A stretch of DNA of 64,000 bases from Hirschia sp964352025 (GCA_964352025.1 CAYGPZ010000003.1:62001-126000); one strand, 5' to 3'. Positions 43,049-51,184 are shown, counted from the first letter of the stretch. Translations and numbers: made by a program. The notes: generated from the sequence alone by a model not told the origin.

Positions 43049-44065
43049 ATGTCTTCAACACGTGCTGGCGAGAAAAATTTAATTACCGATGTTCCCGGCC
43101 TGAAAGTTGGTAATGCACATGACGAAAAAGTGCTGACGGGTACAACGATTATATTGCCCGATGAGAGAGCCGTTTGTGCAGCCGTCATAGCTGGTGGCGG
43201 TCCCGGCACGCGAGAAACTGATGCATTGGGTGCCGACAAGCTGGTCGATGCGGTAGATGCTGTCGTGCTGTCCGGTGGCTCAGTATATGGTCTGGCGGCG
43301 GCTGACGGTGTTGTAACCGCCATTGGAGCCAAGGGGGACGGCTTTGCACTCATGGATTTGCCAAATGTGCCACGTTCGCCAGTTGTACCGACCGCTATTC
43401 TTTATGATCTCGCGAATGGCGGGGATAAAGCATGGGATGAGAATACACCTTATCGAGAATTGGGACGCAGTGCGTATCTTGATGCGCTCAATTCAAACCA
43501 AGATCATGACGTTGGGCAGGCGGGCGCTGGTTATGGCGCGCGCGCAGGGGCAGAGCGGGGTGGTCTCGGGAGTGCTAGCGTGGTCTCCCGAGGAGTAGGC
43601 ACGGTAGGTGCGTTGGTGGCCGTCAATTGTTTTGGCGCGACCCGCATGCCCAACACGCAAGCTTTCTGGGCGCATCCTTATGAAATCAATAATGAATTTG
43701 GTGGTGTCAGACCGCCAAGTGATTTTGCGCTTGATCCAGACGATTGGGGAGCCGCGAAGGTAAATCCATTGGCAAATGAGGCAAGCTCAACGGATCGCGA
43801 GAATACGACGATTGCGTGTATTGCAACGGATATTGCTTTGACGCCTGCGCAAGCAAAGCGGGTTGGCCAAATGGCGCTTTCGGGCCTTTCTAGGGCAATT
43901 CGTCCAGTCTTTGCGCCATTTGATGGTGATGTTGTGTTTGTCTTATCAACCGCCAAGCAGGCTTTGCCAGATCCGAATCCATTGGCATTGGCAAGAATTG
44001 GTGAATTGGCCGCCGGTACATTGGCCCGCGCGGTTGCGCGCGGTGTATTTGAAGCGAATAAATAA
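43049..44065 (+). CDS. S58/DmpA family autoprocessing peptidase
   Basis: Members of the P1/S58 group (DmpA aminopeptidase, NylC amide hydrolase) are N-terminal nucleophile hydrolases that cut themselves. The sequence opens NLITDVPGLKVGNAHDEKVLTGTT, has VLSGGSVYGLAAADGV and GLGSASVVSRGVGTVGALVAVN, and the cleavage region ENTTIACIATDIALT, in which Asn252-Thr253 is the expected self-cleavage site with Thr253 as nucleophile. The frame extends to 42962, but the ATG at 43049 has AGGCG before it and gives the family N-terminus. It is divergent from ggt, another self-processing hydrolase. The substrate is unknown. Confidence 0.88.
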   Translation: MSSTRAGEKNLITDVPGLKVGNAHDEKVLTGTTIILPDERAVCAAVIAGGGPGTRETDALGADKLVDAVDAVVLSGGSVYGLAAADGVVTAIGAKGDGFALMDLPNVPRSPVVPTAILYDLANGGDKAWDENTPYRELGRSAYLDALNSNQDHDVGQAGAGYGARAGAERGGLGSASVVSRGVGTVGALVAVNCFGATRMPNTQAFWAHPYEINNEFGGVRPPSDFALDPDDWGAAKVNPLANEASSTDRENTTIACIATDIALTPAQAKRVGQMALSGLSRAIRPVFAPFDGDVVFVLSTAKQALPDPNPLALARIGELAAGTLARAVARGVFEANK

Positions 44066-44164
44066 CAATAAAAACAAGGTAAATCGAAGTTTTTTTTTAA
44101 GAACTCGCTATGTTTTTGAAATTGTCTCTTGCATCCTTTGAGCGAGGACGTTAGAAACCGCCTC

Positions 44165-44274
44165 TCAGACGAGATGGTGAATGGTTTGGTAGCTCAGTTG
44201 GATAGAGCACTTGACTACGAATCAAGGGGTCGGGGGTTCGAATCCTCCCCAGACCGCCATCATCTCTCGTCTGA
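44165..44274. repeat. Inverted repeat enclosing tRNA-Arg (leader-trailer stem)
   Basis: The leader TCAGACGAGATGGTGA (44165-44180) and the trailer TCATCTCTCGTCTGA (44260-44274) can form 15 base pairs with one bulged U: ten perfect pairs, then five including one G-U. The trailer begins at the base right after the CCA, and the leader ends two bases before the tRNA. The precursor would thus carry a long stem stacked near the acceptor stem. No T-run follows. Confidence 0.75.
44183..44259 (+). tRNA. tRNA-Arg (anticodon ACG)
   Basis: A complete 77-base cloverleaf with encoded CCA. Acceptor GGTTTGG pairs with CCAGACC; the D arm is GCTC...GAGC; the anticodon stem CTTGA/TCAAG holds the loop CTACGAA with anticodon ACG; the variable loop is GGGTC; the T arm is GGGGG-TTCGAAT-CCTCC. 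Discriminator base is G. The A34 is normally edited to inosine to read CGU, CGC and CGA. Confidence 0.97.
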
Positions 44275-44294
44275 CTATTTCATGAAAATAAATT

Positions 44295-44711
44295 CTATAC
44301 GTCTGACGCTTGAGAATTCTGTGCGGCGGTTTCTGCTGGTTTTGGACCATTGGGTCTGGACCAGATAAATAAGCCAACCAGCGGTAAAATGATAATTTGT
44401 GCAATTATCACAGCTTTAGGCGCGTGCAACAGAAATGCAGATGCTAGCGCCAATCCCATCATAATTGTTGCGATTATTTTCGCATTGAATGGAATAGCTC
44501 CATGTTCATTCCAGTCCTTTATGGGCGGCCCGAAATACTTGTGGTTTATCAACCAATTGTGCAATCTCTCTGACCCGTGAGAGAAGCAAAAGGCTGCAAT
44601 CAGTAGAAAAACAGTGTGCGGGAGCAGGGGAAGTATAAAACCGGCAATTCCTAAGCCTAGAGCGATGAAACCACCGATCAACCAGAGGAAGCGTCTTGCA
44701 CTTTGCGTCAT
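44295..44711 (-). CDS. DUF454 (YbaN-like) inner-membrane protein
   Basis: This 138-residue membrane protein matches the YbaN/DUF454 pattern: LWLIGGFIALGLGIAGFILPLLPHTVFLLIAAFCFSHGSERLHNWLINHKYFGPPIKDWNEHGAIP in segments, then two more hydrophobic stretches and a polar tail of about 20 residues (Pro, Ala, Gln, Ser). Three or four membrane segments are expected. Its function is unknown in the family. The gene faces the tRNA-Arg gene, with its stop 20 bp beyond the tRNA trailer stem. Confidence 0.88.
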   Translation of the reverse strand: MTQSARRFLWLIGGFIALGLGIAGFILPLLPHTVFLLIAAFCFSHGSERLHNWLINHKYFGPPIKDWNEHGAIPFNAKIIATIMMGLALASAFLLHAPKAVIIAQIIILPLVGLFIWSRPNGPKPAETAAQNSQASDV

Positions 44712-44795
44712 CGCGTTTTCTTCCCCCTAAGCCATATCCAAGTGATTGTTTGGCCGACAATGCTGGTCTATCTGAAAGAGATTTGCATTTGCAAA

Positions 44796-45671
44796 CTAGT
44801 CTATCAGTATTGGCCCTTTACCGATATCCCTAAACCATTTTGTGATGACATATTTTTCGCCAGATTTTACTTTTGTACCGTGATGCAATGTGTAGGGGTT
44901 GGGGTCGCCTTGATCTGAAAGATTATTCCACATCACAGCTTTTCCGGTTTGTGGCGTGAAAACTTTGTCTAGTTTTCTAAATCGGGTACCACCACCTTCG
45001 CATCCTTCATTCAGATAGACCATGAAAGTCCATGTGCGCTGACCTGTTTGAGTGCAGTATTCTTTATATTCTGGTGTGCCAGGTTCGAAGTAGTCTGTAT
45101 GGGCTTTGAACTCTTGTCCGGCTGTGTATTTTTGAGCTTGATTAGGTTCGGCCCATTGTTTTGAAATACCGAGTGTTTTTGAAATTCGGTCATCTACATC
45201 ATGCACAATGGGCTGATCGAATTTGTCTAAATAACAAGTCTTGGAGGTCCGAAAAGCGTAGTCTTTTTCGGTTTTCTGCGTTGTTATCGTGCTGTCGTGT
45301 AAGCTTGTATTTACAAGTTTTATCAATTCCTGACATTCTTCTTCACTCAGGAAATTGTCTAAAACATACACCTGAGCTTTGGATGTAAGGACTTTCTTTA
45401 ATCCGACTTGTTTGCTCTTTGTGACGGCGCAATTGGCGATCTCTGCATAATTAACAGTGCGATTTGATGGGTCCTGATTTTCGTCGCTAAGCGGTGCATC
45501 GGGAAAGTTTGCGGCCATTCCTTCTTTGATAGCACCGACACCAAACCCTGCCGTTCGCATGTTTGTGTATATGGTCTGTCTTGGGACGCCGCGTCTCAAA
45601 TTGGTTGAAATCCATTCATGCCATGTTTTCGGCAATAAAGATTGAGCTGCTCTCTTTGATTTTACTGACAT
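44796..45671 (-). CDS. Prolyl 4-hydroxylase-like 2-oxoglutarate/Fe(II) dioxygenase
   Basis: Residues about 98-285 form a P4H catalytic domain. The iron ligands are His191 and Asp193 (KAHTDYF) and His263 (TLHHGTKV), and Lys273 (GEKYVITKW) fits the 2-oxoglutarate-binding position. EGGGTRF and TGKAVMWNNL are family motifs. The first 80 residues are a small helical region (WHEWISTNLRRGVPRQTIYTNM) that may bind a partner. Bacterial P4H-like enzymes hydroxylate proline in proteins, for example EF-Tu, or free substrates; the target here cannot be told. It is divergent from leuC and apparently a single-gene unit. Confidence 0.88.
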   Translation of the reverse strand: MSVKSKRAAQSLLPKTWHEWISTNLRRGVPRQTIYTNMRTAGFGVGAIKEGMAANFPDAPLSDENQDPSNRTVNYAEIANCAVTKSKQVGLKKVLTSKAQVYVLDNFLSEEECQELIKLVNTSLHDSTITTQKTEKDYAFRTSKTCYLDKFDQPIVHDVDDRISKTLGISKQWAEPNQAQKYTAGQEFKAHTDYFEPGTPEYKEYCTQTGQRTWTFMVYLNEGCEGGGTRFRKLDKVFTPQTGKAVMWNNLSDQGDPNPYTLHHGTKVKSGEKYVITKWFRDIGKGPILID

Positions 45672-45813
45672 TGCATACCTAAATTTGATGGTATTTGTAG
45701 GTGTGGCATGATTTACGATGAATAAAAGTAATAATGCAATGGGAAAGTAACTCTATAAATATTGCGACTACATAAGCTTGCATATGACGATGAGAGACGC
45801 CATATATGCGCGC

Positions 45814-47214
45814 ATGACACAGAAAACTCTTTACGATAAAATTTGGGATGCTCATCTAGCGCATGAAAATGCCGAAACAGGTGAAGCTTTATTGTTCATT
45901 GATTTGCACTTGATCCACGAAGTGACAACGCCACAAGCGTTCTCAGGGTTGAAGGCTGCTGGTCGCAAAGTACGACGACCGGACCTTACTCTGGCGACGG
46001 CAGATCATAATACGCCAACTGAAAACCAGAGCGCTGGCTTAGAAGGTGTGCAAGATGATCAAGCCAGAAAGCAACTGCAATTGCTGTCGGCTAATGTAAA
46101 AGAGCATGACATTGAGTTTTACCCAATGGGGCACATCAATAACGGTATTGTGCACGTTGTTGGACCAGAACAAGGGCGTACTCAGCCGGGTATGACGATT
46201 GTGTGCGGTGACAGTCACACGTCAACGCACGGTGCTTTTGGTTCTTTAGCACATGGTATTGGTACGTCTGAGGTCGAGCACGTATTAGCGACCCAGACTT
46301 TGCGCACACGCAAAATGAAAAACATGGCCGTCAAGGTTAGTGGGAAATTCCAAGACGGTGTTGGAGCTAAAGATTTAGCTCTGCACTTGATTGCTCAAAT
46401 CGGGACTGCCGGAGGAACAGGTAGCGTTATCGAATTTATGGGTGAAGCCATAGAGAGCATGTCTATGGAAGCACGTATGACTTTGTGTAACCTGACTATT
46501 GAAGGTGGTGCACGTGCGGGTCTTATTGCGCCGGACCAAACAACCTTTGATTATGTTCAAGGGCGTCCAGCAGCACCAAAGGGCGGCCAATGGGAAGCTG
46601 CACTTTCACATTGGAAAACGCTATTCTCGGATGAGGGTGCACATTGGGATAGTGTTGTCGAAATTAGAGCTGAAGATGTTGAGCCTACTGTAACATGGGG
46701 AACATCTCCTGAGCAGGCTTTGCCGCTGTCAGCAAACGCACCAATTCCTGCTGAAATTGAAGACTCTATCAAGCGTTCAGCTGCTGAGCGTTCTCTGGAA
46801 TATATGGGAATAAAAGCTGGCGAGCCGCTTAAAGACCTTAAAATTGATCGTGTGTTTATTGGTTCATGTACCAATTCACGGATTGAGGATTTCCGAGCTG
46901 CCGCTGAAGTTGTCAAAGGCAAGAAAGTTGCTGAAGGCGTTCGTGCTATGGCGGTTCCCGGTTCAGGTCTTGTAAATGCTCAAGCTGAAGAAGAAGGGAT
47001 TGATCAGATCTTGATCGAGGCTGGCTTTGAATGGCGCGAGCCTGGGTGTTCAATGTGTTTGGGTATGAACCCTGATATACTTGCACCACAAGAGCGTTGT
47101 GCATCGACTTCAAACCGAAATTTCGAAGGTCGCCAAGGACGCGGCGGTCGGACACATTTGGTAAGTCCTGTATTGGCTGCAAAAGCTGCCATAGCAGGCG
47201 TATTGGGTGGTTGA
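45814..47214 (+). CDS. leuC: LeuC, isopropylmalate isomerase large subunit
   Basis: LeuC with LeuD isomerises 2- to 3-isopropylmalate in leucine synthesis. Aconitase-family motifs are intact: TLYDKIWDAHLA, LATADHNTPT, GMTIVCGDSHTSTHGAFGSLAHGIGTSEVEHVLATQ, and the [4Fe-4S] Cys in GSCTNSRIEDF and GCSMCLGMN. The frame opens at a TTG (45778), but the ATG at 45814 gives the standard N-terminus MTQKTLYDKIWD; no convincing ribosome-binding site precedes either. LeuD is usually next to LeuC, but here a minus-strand membrane gene follows and no leuD is in the window. Confidence 0.95.
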   Translation: MTQKTLYDKIWDAHLAHENAETGEALLFIDLHLIHEVTTPQAFSGLKAAGRKVRRPDLTLATADHNTPTENQSAGLEGVQDDQARKQLQLLSANVKEHDIEFYPMGHINNGIVHVVGPEQGRTQPGMTIVCGDSHTSTHGAFGSLAHGIGTSEVEHVLATQTLRTRKMKNMAVKVSGKFQDGVGAKDLALHLIAQIGTAGGTGSVIEFMGEAIESMSMEARMTLCNLTIEGGARAGLIAPDQTTFDYVQGRPAAPKGGQWEAALSHWKTLFSDEGAHWDSVVEIRAEDVEPTVTWGTSPEQALPLSANAPIPAEIEDSIKRSAAERSLEYMGIKAGEPLKDLKIDRVFIGSCTNSRIEDFRAAAEVVKGKKVAEGVRAMAVPGSGLVNAQAEEEGIDQILIEAGFEWREPGCSMCLGMNPDILAPQERCASTSNRNFEGRQGRGGRTHLVSPVLAAKAAIAGVLGG

Positions 47215-47231
47215 TACCTAATCCAAACAAA

Positions 47232-47256
47232 AACAGGGAGCATTGAGCTCCCTGTT
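47232..47256 (-). terminator. Terminator between leuC and the membrane protein gene
   Basis: AACAGGGAGC (47232-47241) pairs perfectly with GCTCCCTGTT (47247-47256) around ATTGA. On the minus strand the stem runs into TTTTTG, a good U-tract for the 47284-47673 gene; on the plus strand it is followed by AAAATTT, which is weaker but may also stop leuC transcription. Confidence 0.8.
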
Positions 47257-47283
47257 AAAATTTCCATTTTATCAGCTTCTAAT

Positions 47284-47673
47284 TTATTTCAGCGATAAGA
47301 AAGTGTCTTCATTCCGCATTGAGTGAAGCAGCAACATGGCACCAATAGTTGGTAAGGCAGCCATGAACAATATATTGAAGTTTTCTGTTCCCGGAACCAA
47401 GTAAGGCAGAGTCATTGCCGTTCCAATGGTATGTAGACCTAGCACGATAGCGTAGCTAAATTGCTTTTTAAAACCGGTCACAAACGCCAACAATAAAATC
47501 ACCCAAAGTACACCTACACCGGTATTTACGATGTCGGGTAGGGTGGAAACTTTATAGTATTTGGCCGCAATACCTTTAGAGGCATCCGGTGAGGTAAACC
47601 TCATAAGAACCCAAGGTGTTAGAAACAGTGTTATCAGTATTCTGGTTATGAATAGAGCGTATTTAACTGGCAT
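47284..47673 (-). CDS. Small four-helix membrane protein of unknown function
   Basis: The 129-residue product has four hydrophobic stretches at about residues 5-24, 50-67, 73-93 and 100-118, with an N-terminal positive charge and a short acidic C-terminal end. The topology resembles the DoxX-like group but I do not see a conserved motif that proves it. It has its own terminator and appears to be a single-gene unit between leuC (facing it) and the gmhB-like gene. No function can be given. Confidence 0.7.
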   Translation of the reverse strand: MPVKYALFITRILITLFLTPWVLMRFTSPDASKGIAAKYYKVSTLPDIVNTGVGVLWVILLLAFVTGFKKQFSYAIVLGLHTIGTAMTLPYLVPGTENFNILFMAALPTIGAMLLLHSMRNEDTFLSLK

Positions 47674-47787
47674 AAGTGCACCCCTTTGATTTATTGCCCG
47701 ATAGTGTTGTGACGACTTTTGTGATGTGATTCAAAACACAATCAATCACAAAAAGGTTATATCATTTGCTGGATGATGTATAGGAAG

Positions 47788-48351
47788 CTAGCTATTAGCT
47801 GAAATAAGCCGCTGAATCTCAGAGTTTTTTAAGCCGTTTACAAACGTCCATAAATTCGTTTCATCAAAAAGATAACTCGTTATTCCCGCACTTTTACCAG
47901 CCTCCAAATCTTTGTCTTTATCACCGATAAGAATCGACTTTTGGTCATCTACGTTGAAATCGTTTAGCGCTTTGATTATCATTCCGGGAGATGGTTTTCG
48001 GTCATAACTATCAACAGCATATTGCGGTGTGCTGCCTCTTATGTCGTAAGGGCAGTAGTAGATGCGATCGATATGCGCTTTTTGCTTTGACAGCTCAGAA
48101 CTCATATAGGCGTGGACACGAAACATATCCGCTTCAGTATAGTGTCCGTGCGCAATGCCAGTTTGATTAGTGACGATAAATACAAGCCAATTGGCTTGGT
48201 TGAATTTTGCGATCGTTTTTATCGCGCCCGGTATAAATTCGAAACCTTCAGGTGTATCAACATAGCCTTTGTCGACATTGATGACGCCATCTCTATCTAG
48301 GAACAGAGCAGGACGTTTTTGTTTTTCAAGATTTGTCTTAATGTCCGGCAT
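47788..48351 (-). CDS. gmhB: GmhB-like HAD phosphatase lacking most zinc-loop cysteines
   Basis: HAD-IIIA family: motif I ALFLDRDGVINVDKGYVDTPEGFEFIPG is typical of D-glycero-D-manno-heptose-1,7-bisphosphate 7-phosphatase (GmhB), which makes lipopolysaccharide heptose precursors; related members are histidinol phosphatases. Motif II is FIVTNQTGIAHGHYTEAD; the later DRKPSPGMI and ILIGDKDKDLEAGKSAGI are present. GmhB usually has a zinc loop of CxH...CxC; here only one Cys remains (YYCPYDIRGSTPQYAVDSYDRKP), so the loop is probably metal-free. At 187 residues the size is right. No other heptose gene is adjacent. It is divergent from purU. Confidence 0.78.
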   Translation of the reverse strand: MPDIKTNLEKQKRPALFLDRDGVINVDKGYVDTPEGFEFIPGAIKTIAKFNQANWLVFIVTNQTGIAHGHYTEADMFRVHAYMSSELSKQKAHIDRIYYCPYDIRGSTPQYAVDSYDRKPSPGMIIKALNDFNVDDQKSILIGDKDKDLEAGKSAGITSYLFDETNLWTFVNGLKNSEIQRLISANS

Positions 48352-48431
48352 TTAAAATCTCGAGCTTGCACAAAGCTGTAACGATGGTTATTTGCATCTG
48401 TGATGCATGTTAAAAGGACGATATACAACCC

Positions 48432-49301
48432 ATGACTTCGCTTTCAGACACAGACAGTTTTATTCTTCGCTTATCTTGTAAAGATTCAATCGGAATTGTG
48501 TCGGATATAGCTAGTTTTTTGGCAGATCGCAGGCTCTTCATTACAGAAAGTGCGAACTACGGAGATCAGGCGACTGGATTATTTTTCTATCGCGTTAAGT
48601 TTGAACCTGAAGGCAATGGATTTTCACGTTCTAAATTCACGAAGGAATTTGAGCCACTCGCGAAGAAGTGGAAAATGGATTGGGAATTGCGCGACGTAAA
48701 GGTCAAACCGAATGTCGTGATTTTCGTATCCAAAGGAGACCATTGTCTGAATGATCTTCTTTATCGTCACCGGACAGGTGCTTTAAACATCAATATATCA
48801 GCCATCGTTTCAAATCACATCACATGTGGTTGGTTAGCTGAAAGGCACGACATTCCTTATTTCTATGTGCCAGTGACAAAAGAAACGAAGCCTCAGGCTG
48901 AAGCGCGTATGCTTGAAATCATTGAAGACGTGAAAGCGGACTTGGTCGTACTTGCCAGATATATGCAAGTTCTTTCAGATGACATGTGTCGCAGTCTGCA
49001 TGGAAAATGTATCAATATTCACCATTCGTTTTTGCCTTCCTTCAAAGGCGCAAAGCCTTATCATCAGGCATTTGATCGCGGTGTGAAGCTAGTCGGGGCG
49101 ACAGCACATTATGTGACGCCAGACCTAGATGAAGGTCCAATCATTGTTCAAGCTGTCGAGCCCGCAGATCATCGTTTAACTGCCGAAGATATGGCTGCAT
49201 TAGGCCGAGACACTGAGACAAGAGTGTTGGCCAAGGCTGTGAAGTATCACACTGAAGGTCGTATCTTTAACAATGAAAATAAGACTGTTGTATTTGGCTA
49301 G
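48432..49301 (+). CDS. purU: PurU, formyltetrahydrofolate deformylase
   Basis: PurU releases formate from 10-formyl-tetrahydrofolate. The N-terminal ACT domain (residues about 8-85: ILRLSCKDSIGIVSDIASFLADRRLFITESANYGD) is followed by a formyltransferase-like domain with SNHITCGWLAERHDIPYFYVPV and INIHHSFLPSFKGAKPYHQAFDRGVKLVGATAHYVTPDLDEGPII in segments, containing the conserved Asn, His and Asp. The end is ENKTVVFG, a family-typical terminus. The length of 289 is normal. The ATG follows a weak AAGGACG site. Confidence 0.94.
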   Translation: MTSLSDTDSFILRLSCKDSIGIVSDIASFLADRRLFITESANYGDQATGLFFYRVKFEPEGNGFSRSKFTKEFEPLAKKWKMDWELRDVKVKPNVVIFVSKGDHCLNDLLYRHRTGALNINISAIVSNHITCGWLAERHDIPYFYVPVTKETKPQAEARMLEIIEDVKADLVVLARYMQVLSDDMCRSLHGKCINIHHSFLPSFKGAKPYHQAFDRGVKLVGATAHYVTPDLDEGPIIVQAVEPADHRLTAEDMAALGRDTETRVLAKAVKYHTEGRIFNNENKTVVFG

Positions 49302-49456
49302 AATTTAAATGCGCAATTAGGTTGCGCGAACAACTATAAATTGCAGAATCGGCTGTGATTGCTTGTGGACGGTGATGTTTTTGCTGTGTAGTGCTAATCT
49401 TGGAGAAACTATTGAGGGAATAGTTTTGACACATGAGCTAATATAGGGGTTTGATT

Positions 49457-49738
49457 ATGCAAGATTTATTACCATTACTGCTAAACGGAGTCGGTGGCGC
49501 GGTCCTTGGTCCGATTTTAATGAAACTCGTCGGAGGTAAAGGTGGGCTCGGTGCAATTATGGGGCTTATCGGTGGTGTAGCTGGTGGCGTCGGAGCAGGG
49601 CATGTTTCCGAACTTGCAGGGCTAGATTTGGCCTCTTTAATGGGCGGCGGTGACATGATGAGAATGGTCGCCAACCTATTAGAAGGTGGCATAGGCGGCG
49701 GTATTCTCGGTGTACTCGCGGGAAGAATTGCTAAGTAA
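49457..49738 (+). CDS. Glycine-rich small membrane protein of unknown function
   Basis: A 93-residue hydrophobic protein with an exceptionally high glycine content: LLNGVGGAVLGPILMKLVGG, GLGAIMGLIGGVAGGVGAGH and LLEGGIGGGILGVLAGRIAK. GxxxG spacing suggests tightly packed glycine-zipper helices. The frame opens at TTG 49451, but the ATG at 49457 has AGGGG seven bases upstream. It stands alone with a strong terminator 24 bp after the stop codon. It resembles other small glycine-zipper membrane proteins in composition only; I do not recognise the family. Confidence 0.75.
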   Translation: MQDLLPLLLNGVGGAVLGPILMKLVGGKGGLGAIMGLIGGVAGGVGAGHVSELAGLDLASLMGGGDMMRMVANLLEGGIGGGILGVLAGRIAK

Positions 49739-49761
49739 GCAATAGAATTTAAAACCAAATG

Positions 49762-49794
49762 AACGCGCATCGATATATCGGTGCGCGTTTTTTT
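49762..49794 (+). terminator. Strong intrinsic terminator after the glycine-rich gene
   Basis: A near-continuous inverted repeat AACGCGCATCGAT...ATCGGTGCGCGTT (49762-49788, one T-G pair) is followed by a run of eight T from 49787. The T-run touches the stop codon of the facing MFS gene. Confidence 0.88.
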
Positions 49795-51067
49795 ATTGAG
49801 CTTCAGGCTCCACAGCCTTTTCCTGGATTTGTTCTTTATCTTGTTCTGATTTATTGCGAGAGTGTTTTAGACCGATCCAGATTAGAGGAAGTGCACAGCT
49901 AGCTAGAATAGCTGCCATGACGAACGGCGCTCCAATAAATTGAACAGGGGCATCATCCGAAGAAAACGTAGACAAGACTTGTGTCATCAAAAGCGGCGCT
50001 ATGATTAGGGCGAGTGCATGAATACTTGATTGCGCGCCTTGTAATTCTCCCTGCGCATTTTTGGGAGTTTGGGAAGATGTTATCGAGTTAAGAGCTGGCA
50101 TAGTTAGTCCGCCTAGAGCCGAAATCGGAATAATGACATACACGAACCAAGGCACATTTGCGAAGGCGTAGCAGATATAGCAGAAAATCGACACGCCAAT
50201 GCCAAGCCATACTGTTTTGGGCGCACCCATTTTTTTCAATACAGGGCCAATAAGTCCACCTTGTACGATAGCTGCCGTAAGACCAACAAGACCAAGCGAG
50301 TTACCAATTTCATTGGGTGTCCAGTTGTAGCGTATTTCCCCGTGGAATGCCCAAATTGCCGGGTATACATTGTGCGCCAAGGAAAACAGGCCGACCGCCA
50401 AAAGCAACCAAGCAATGTGCGGTAATTTTGAAAAATGCTTAAACGCACCAAATGGGTTTGCGCGCTTTAAATCAAAAGGTCTTCTGTTTTCCGGTGCCAG
50501 AGATTCAGGAAGAACAAATACACCGTAAATGACACTGATAAAGGATAGGATTGCCGCCGCAAAGAAGGGGGCTCTTGGATCAATTTGTCCTATATATCCC
50601 CCAATAACTGGGCCAATAATAAAGCCTAGGCCGAACATTGCTCCGACCATTCCAAAAGCTTTTCCGCGATTCTCAGGTTCTGTGACGTCGGCTATGTAGG
50701 CGTTGGCTGTTGAAAAAGTAGCCCCTGAAATGCCCGATAGCACACGCCCAATAAACAGCATCCATAGAGAGCTTGCTAAACCACTTATCAAAAAGTTCAC
50801 ACCTAGCATTGCTACGGAAATCAGGATAACCGGACGCCGCCCATATCTATCGGAAAGTCCGCCGAGGAGTGGCCCGAATAAAAAATTCATGAGTGCATAA
50901 ACAGCGATAATTGGACCAGCCCAAGCAACAGCTTCGACGTTTTCTAGTCCCGTTAAGTCGCTAATCAAAGCTGGCATAACAGGCATAACGAGGCCAAATC
51001 CAATCATGTCCAGTAACACGACGACTAAGACAAAGAAAAAGGCATTTTTGCTCGGCTTATTGGGCAT
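49793..51067 (-). CDS. MFS transporter, TetA/TCR drug-exporter subgroup
   Basis: Twelve hydrophobic segments are expected across about 424 residues. The subgroup motifs are visible: LDMIGFGLVMPVMPALISDL in helix 1, the loop 2-3 motif GGLSDRYGRRPVIL, and FGMVGAMFGLGFIIGPVIGG in helix 5 (motif C of drug antiporters). The sequence resembles class A TetA-type tetracycline efflux proteins, but the substrate cannot be read from this. The C-terminal 30 residues are charged (Lys, Glu, Gln). The ATG at 51067 is preferred over a TTG three codons earlier. No TetR-type regulator is adjacent. Confidence 0.88.
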   Translation of the reverse strand: MPNKPSKNAFFFVLVVVLLDMIGFGLVMPVMPALISDLTGLENVEAVAWAGPIIAVYALMNFLFGPLLGGLSDRYGRRPVILISVAMLGVNFLISGLASSLWMLFIGRVLSGISGATFSTANAYIADVTEPENRGKAFGMVGAMFGLGFIIGPVIGGYIGQIDPRAPFFAAAILSFISVIYGVFVLPESLAPENRRPFDLKRANPFGAFKHFSKLPHIAWLLLAVGLFSLAHNVYPAIWAFHGEIRYNWTPNEIGNSLGLVGLTAAIVQGGLIGPVLKKMGAPKTVWLGIGVSIFCYICYAFANVPWFVYVIIPISALGGLTMPALNSITSSQTPKNAQGELQGAQSSIHALALIIAPLLMTQVLSTFSSDDAPVQFIGAPFVMAAILASCALPLIWIGLKHSRNKSEQDKEQIQEKAVEPEAQ

Positions 51068-51154
51068 AGAGATCAAAGAATCTTTCGTGTTACGAACAAA
51101 TAAAGTCGTTGGAATAAATTTGGGGCGGACAATTTATCGTTAATCAGAAAAATA

Positions 51155-51184
51155 ACCCTGCCATCTTCTTATAAGAGGCAGGGT
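51155..51184 (-). terminator. Terminator after the TPR-sulfotransferase gene
   Basis: ACCCTGCC (51155-51162) pairs with GGCAGGGT (51177-51184), with an inner TCTT/AAGA helix. On the minus strand it is followed by TATTTTTC. It lies 68 bp past the stop codon of the sulfotransferase gene. Confidence 0.7.

Noticed and set aside
44183..44259. tRNA-Arg as an integration (att) site for a genomic island
   Set aside because: No integrase gene and no repeat of the tRNA 3' end was seen downstream; the neighbours are ordinary chromosomal genes.
45778..45813. 12-residue upstream extension of leuC
   Set aside because: Begins with TTG and lacks a ribosome-binding site; family members start at MTQKTLYDKIWD-like sequence.
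49311..49327. GCGCAA/TTGCGC hairpin after purU as terminator
   Set aside because: Only a 6-bp stem with no T-run; too weak to list as a feature.
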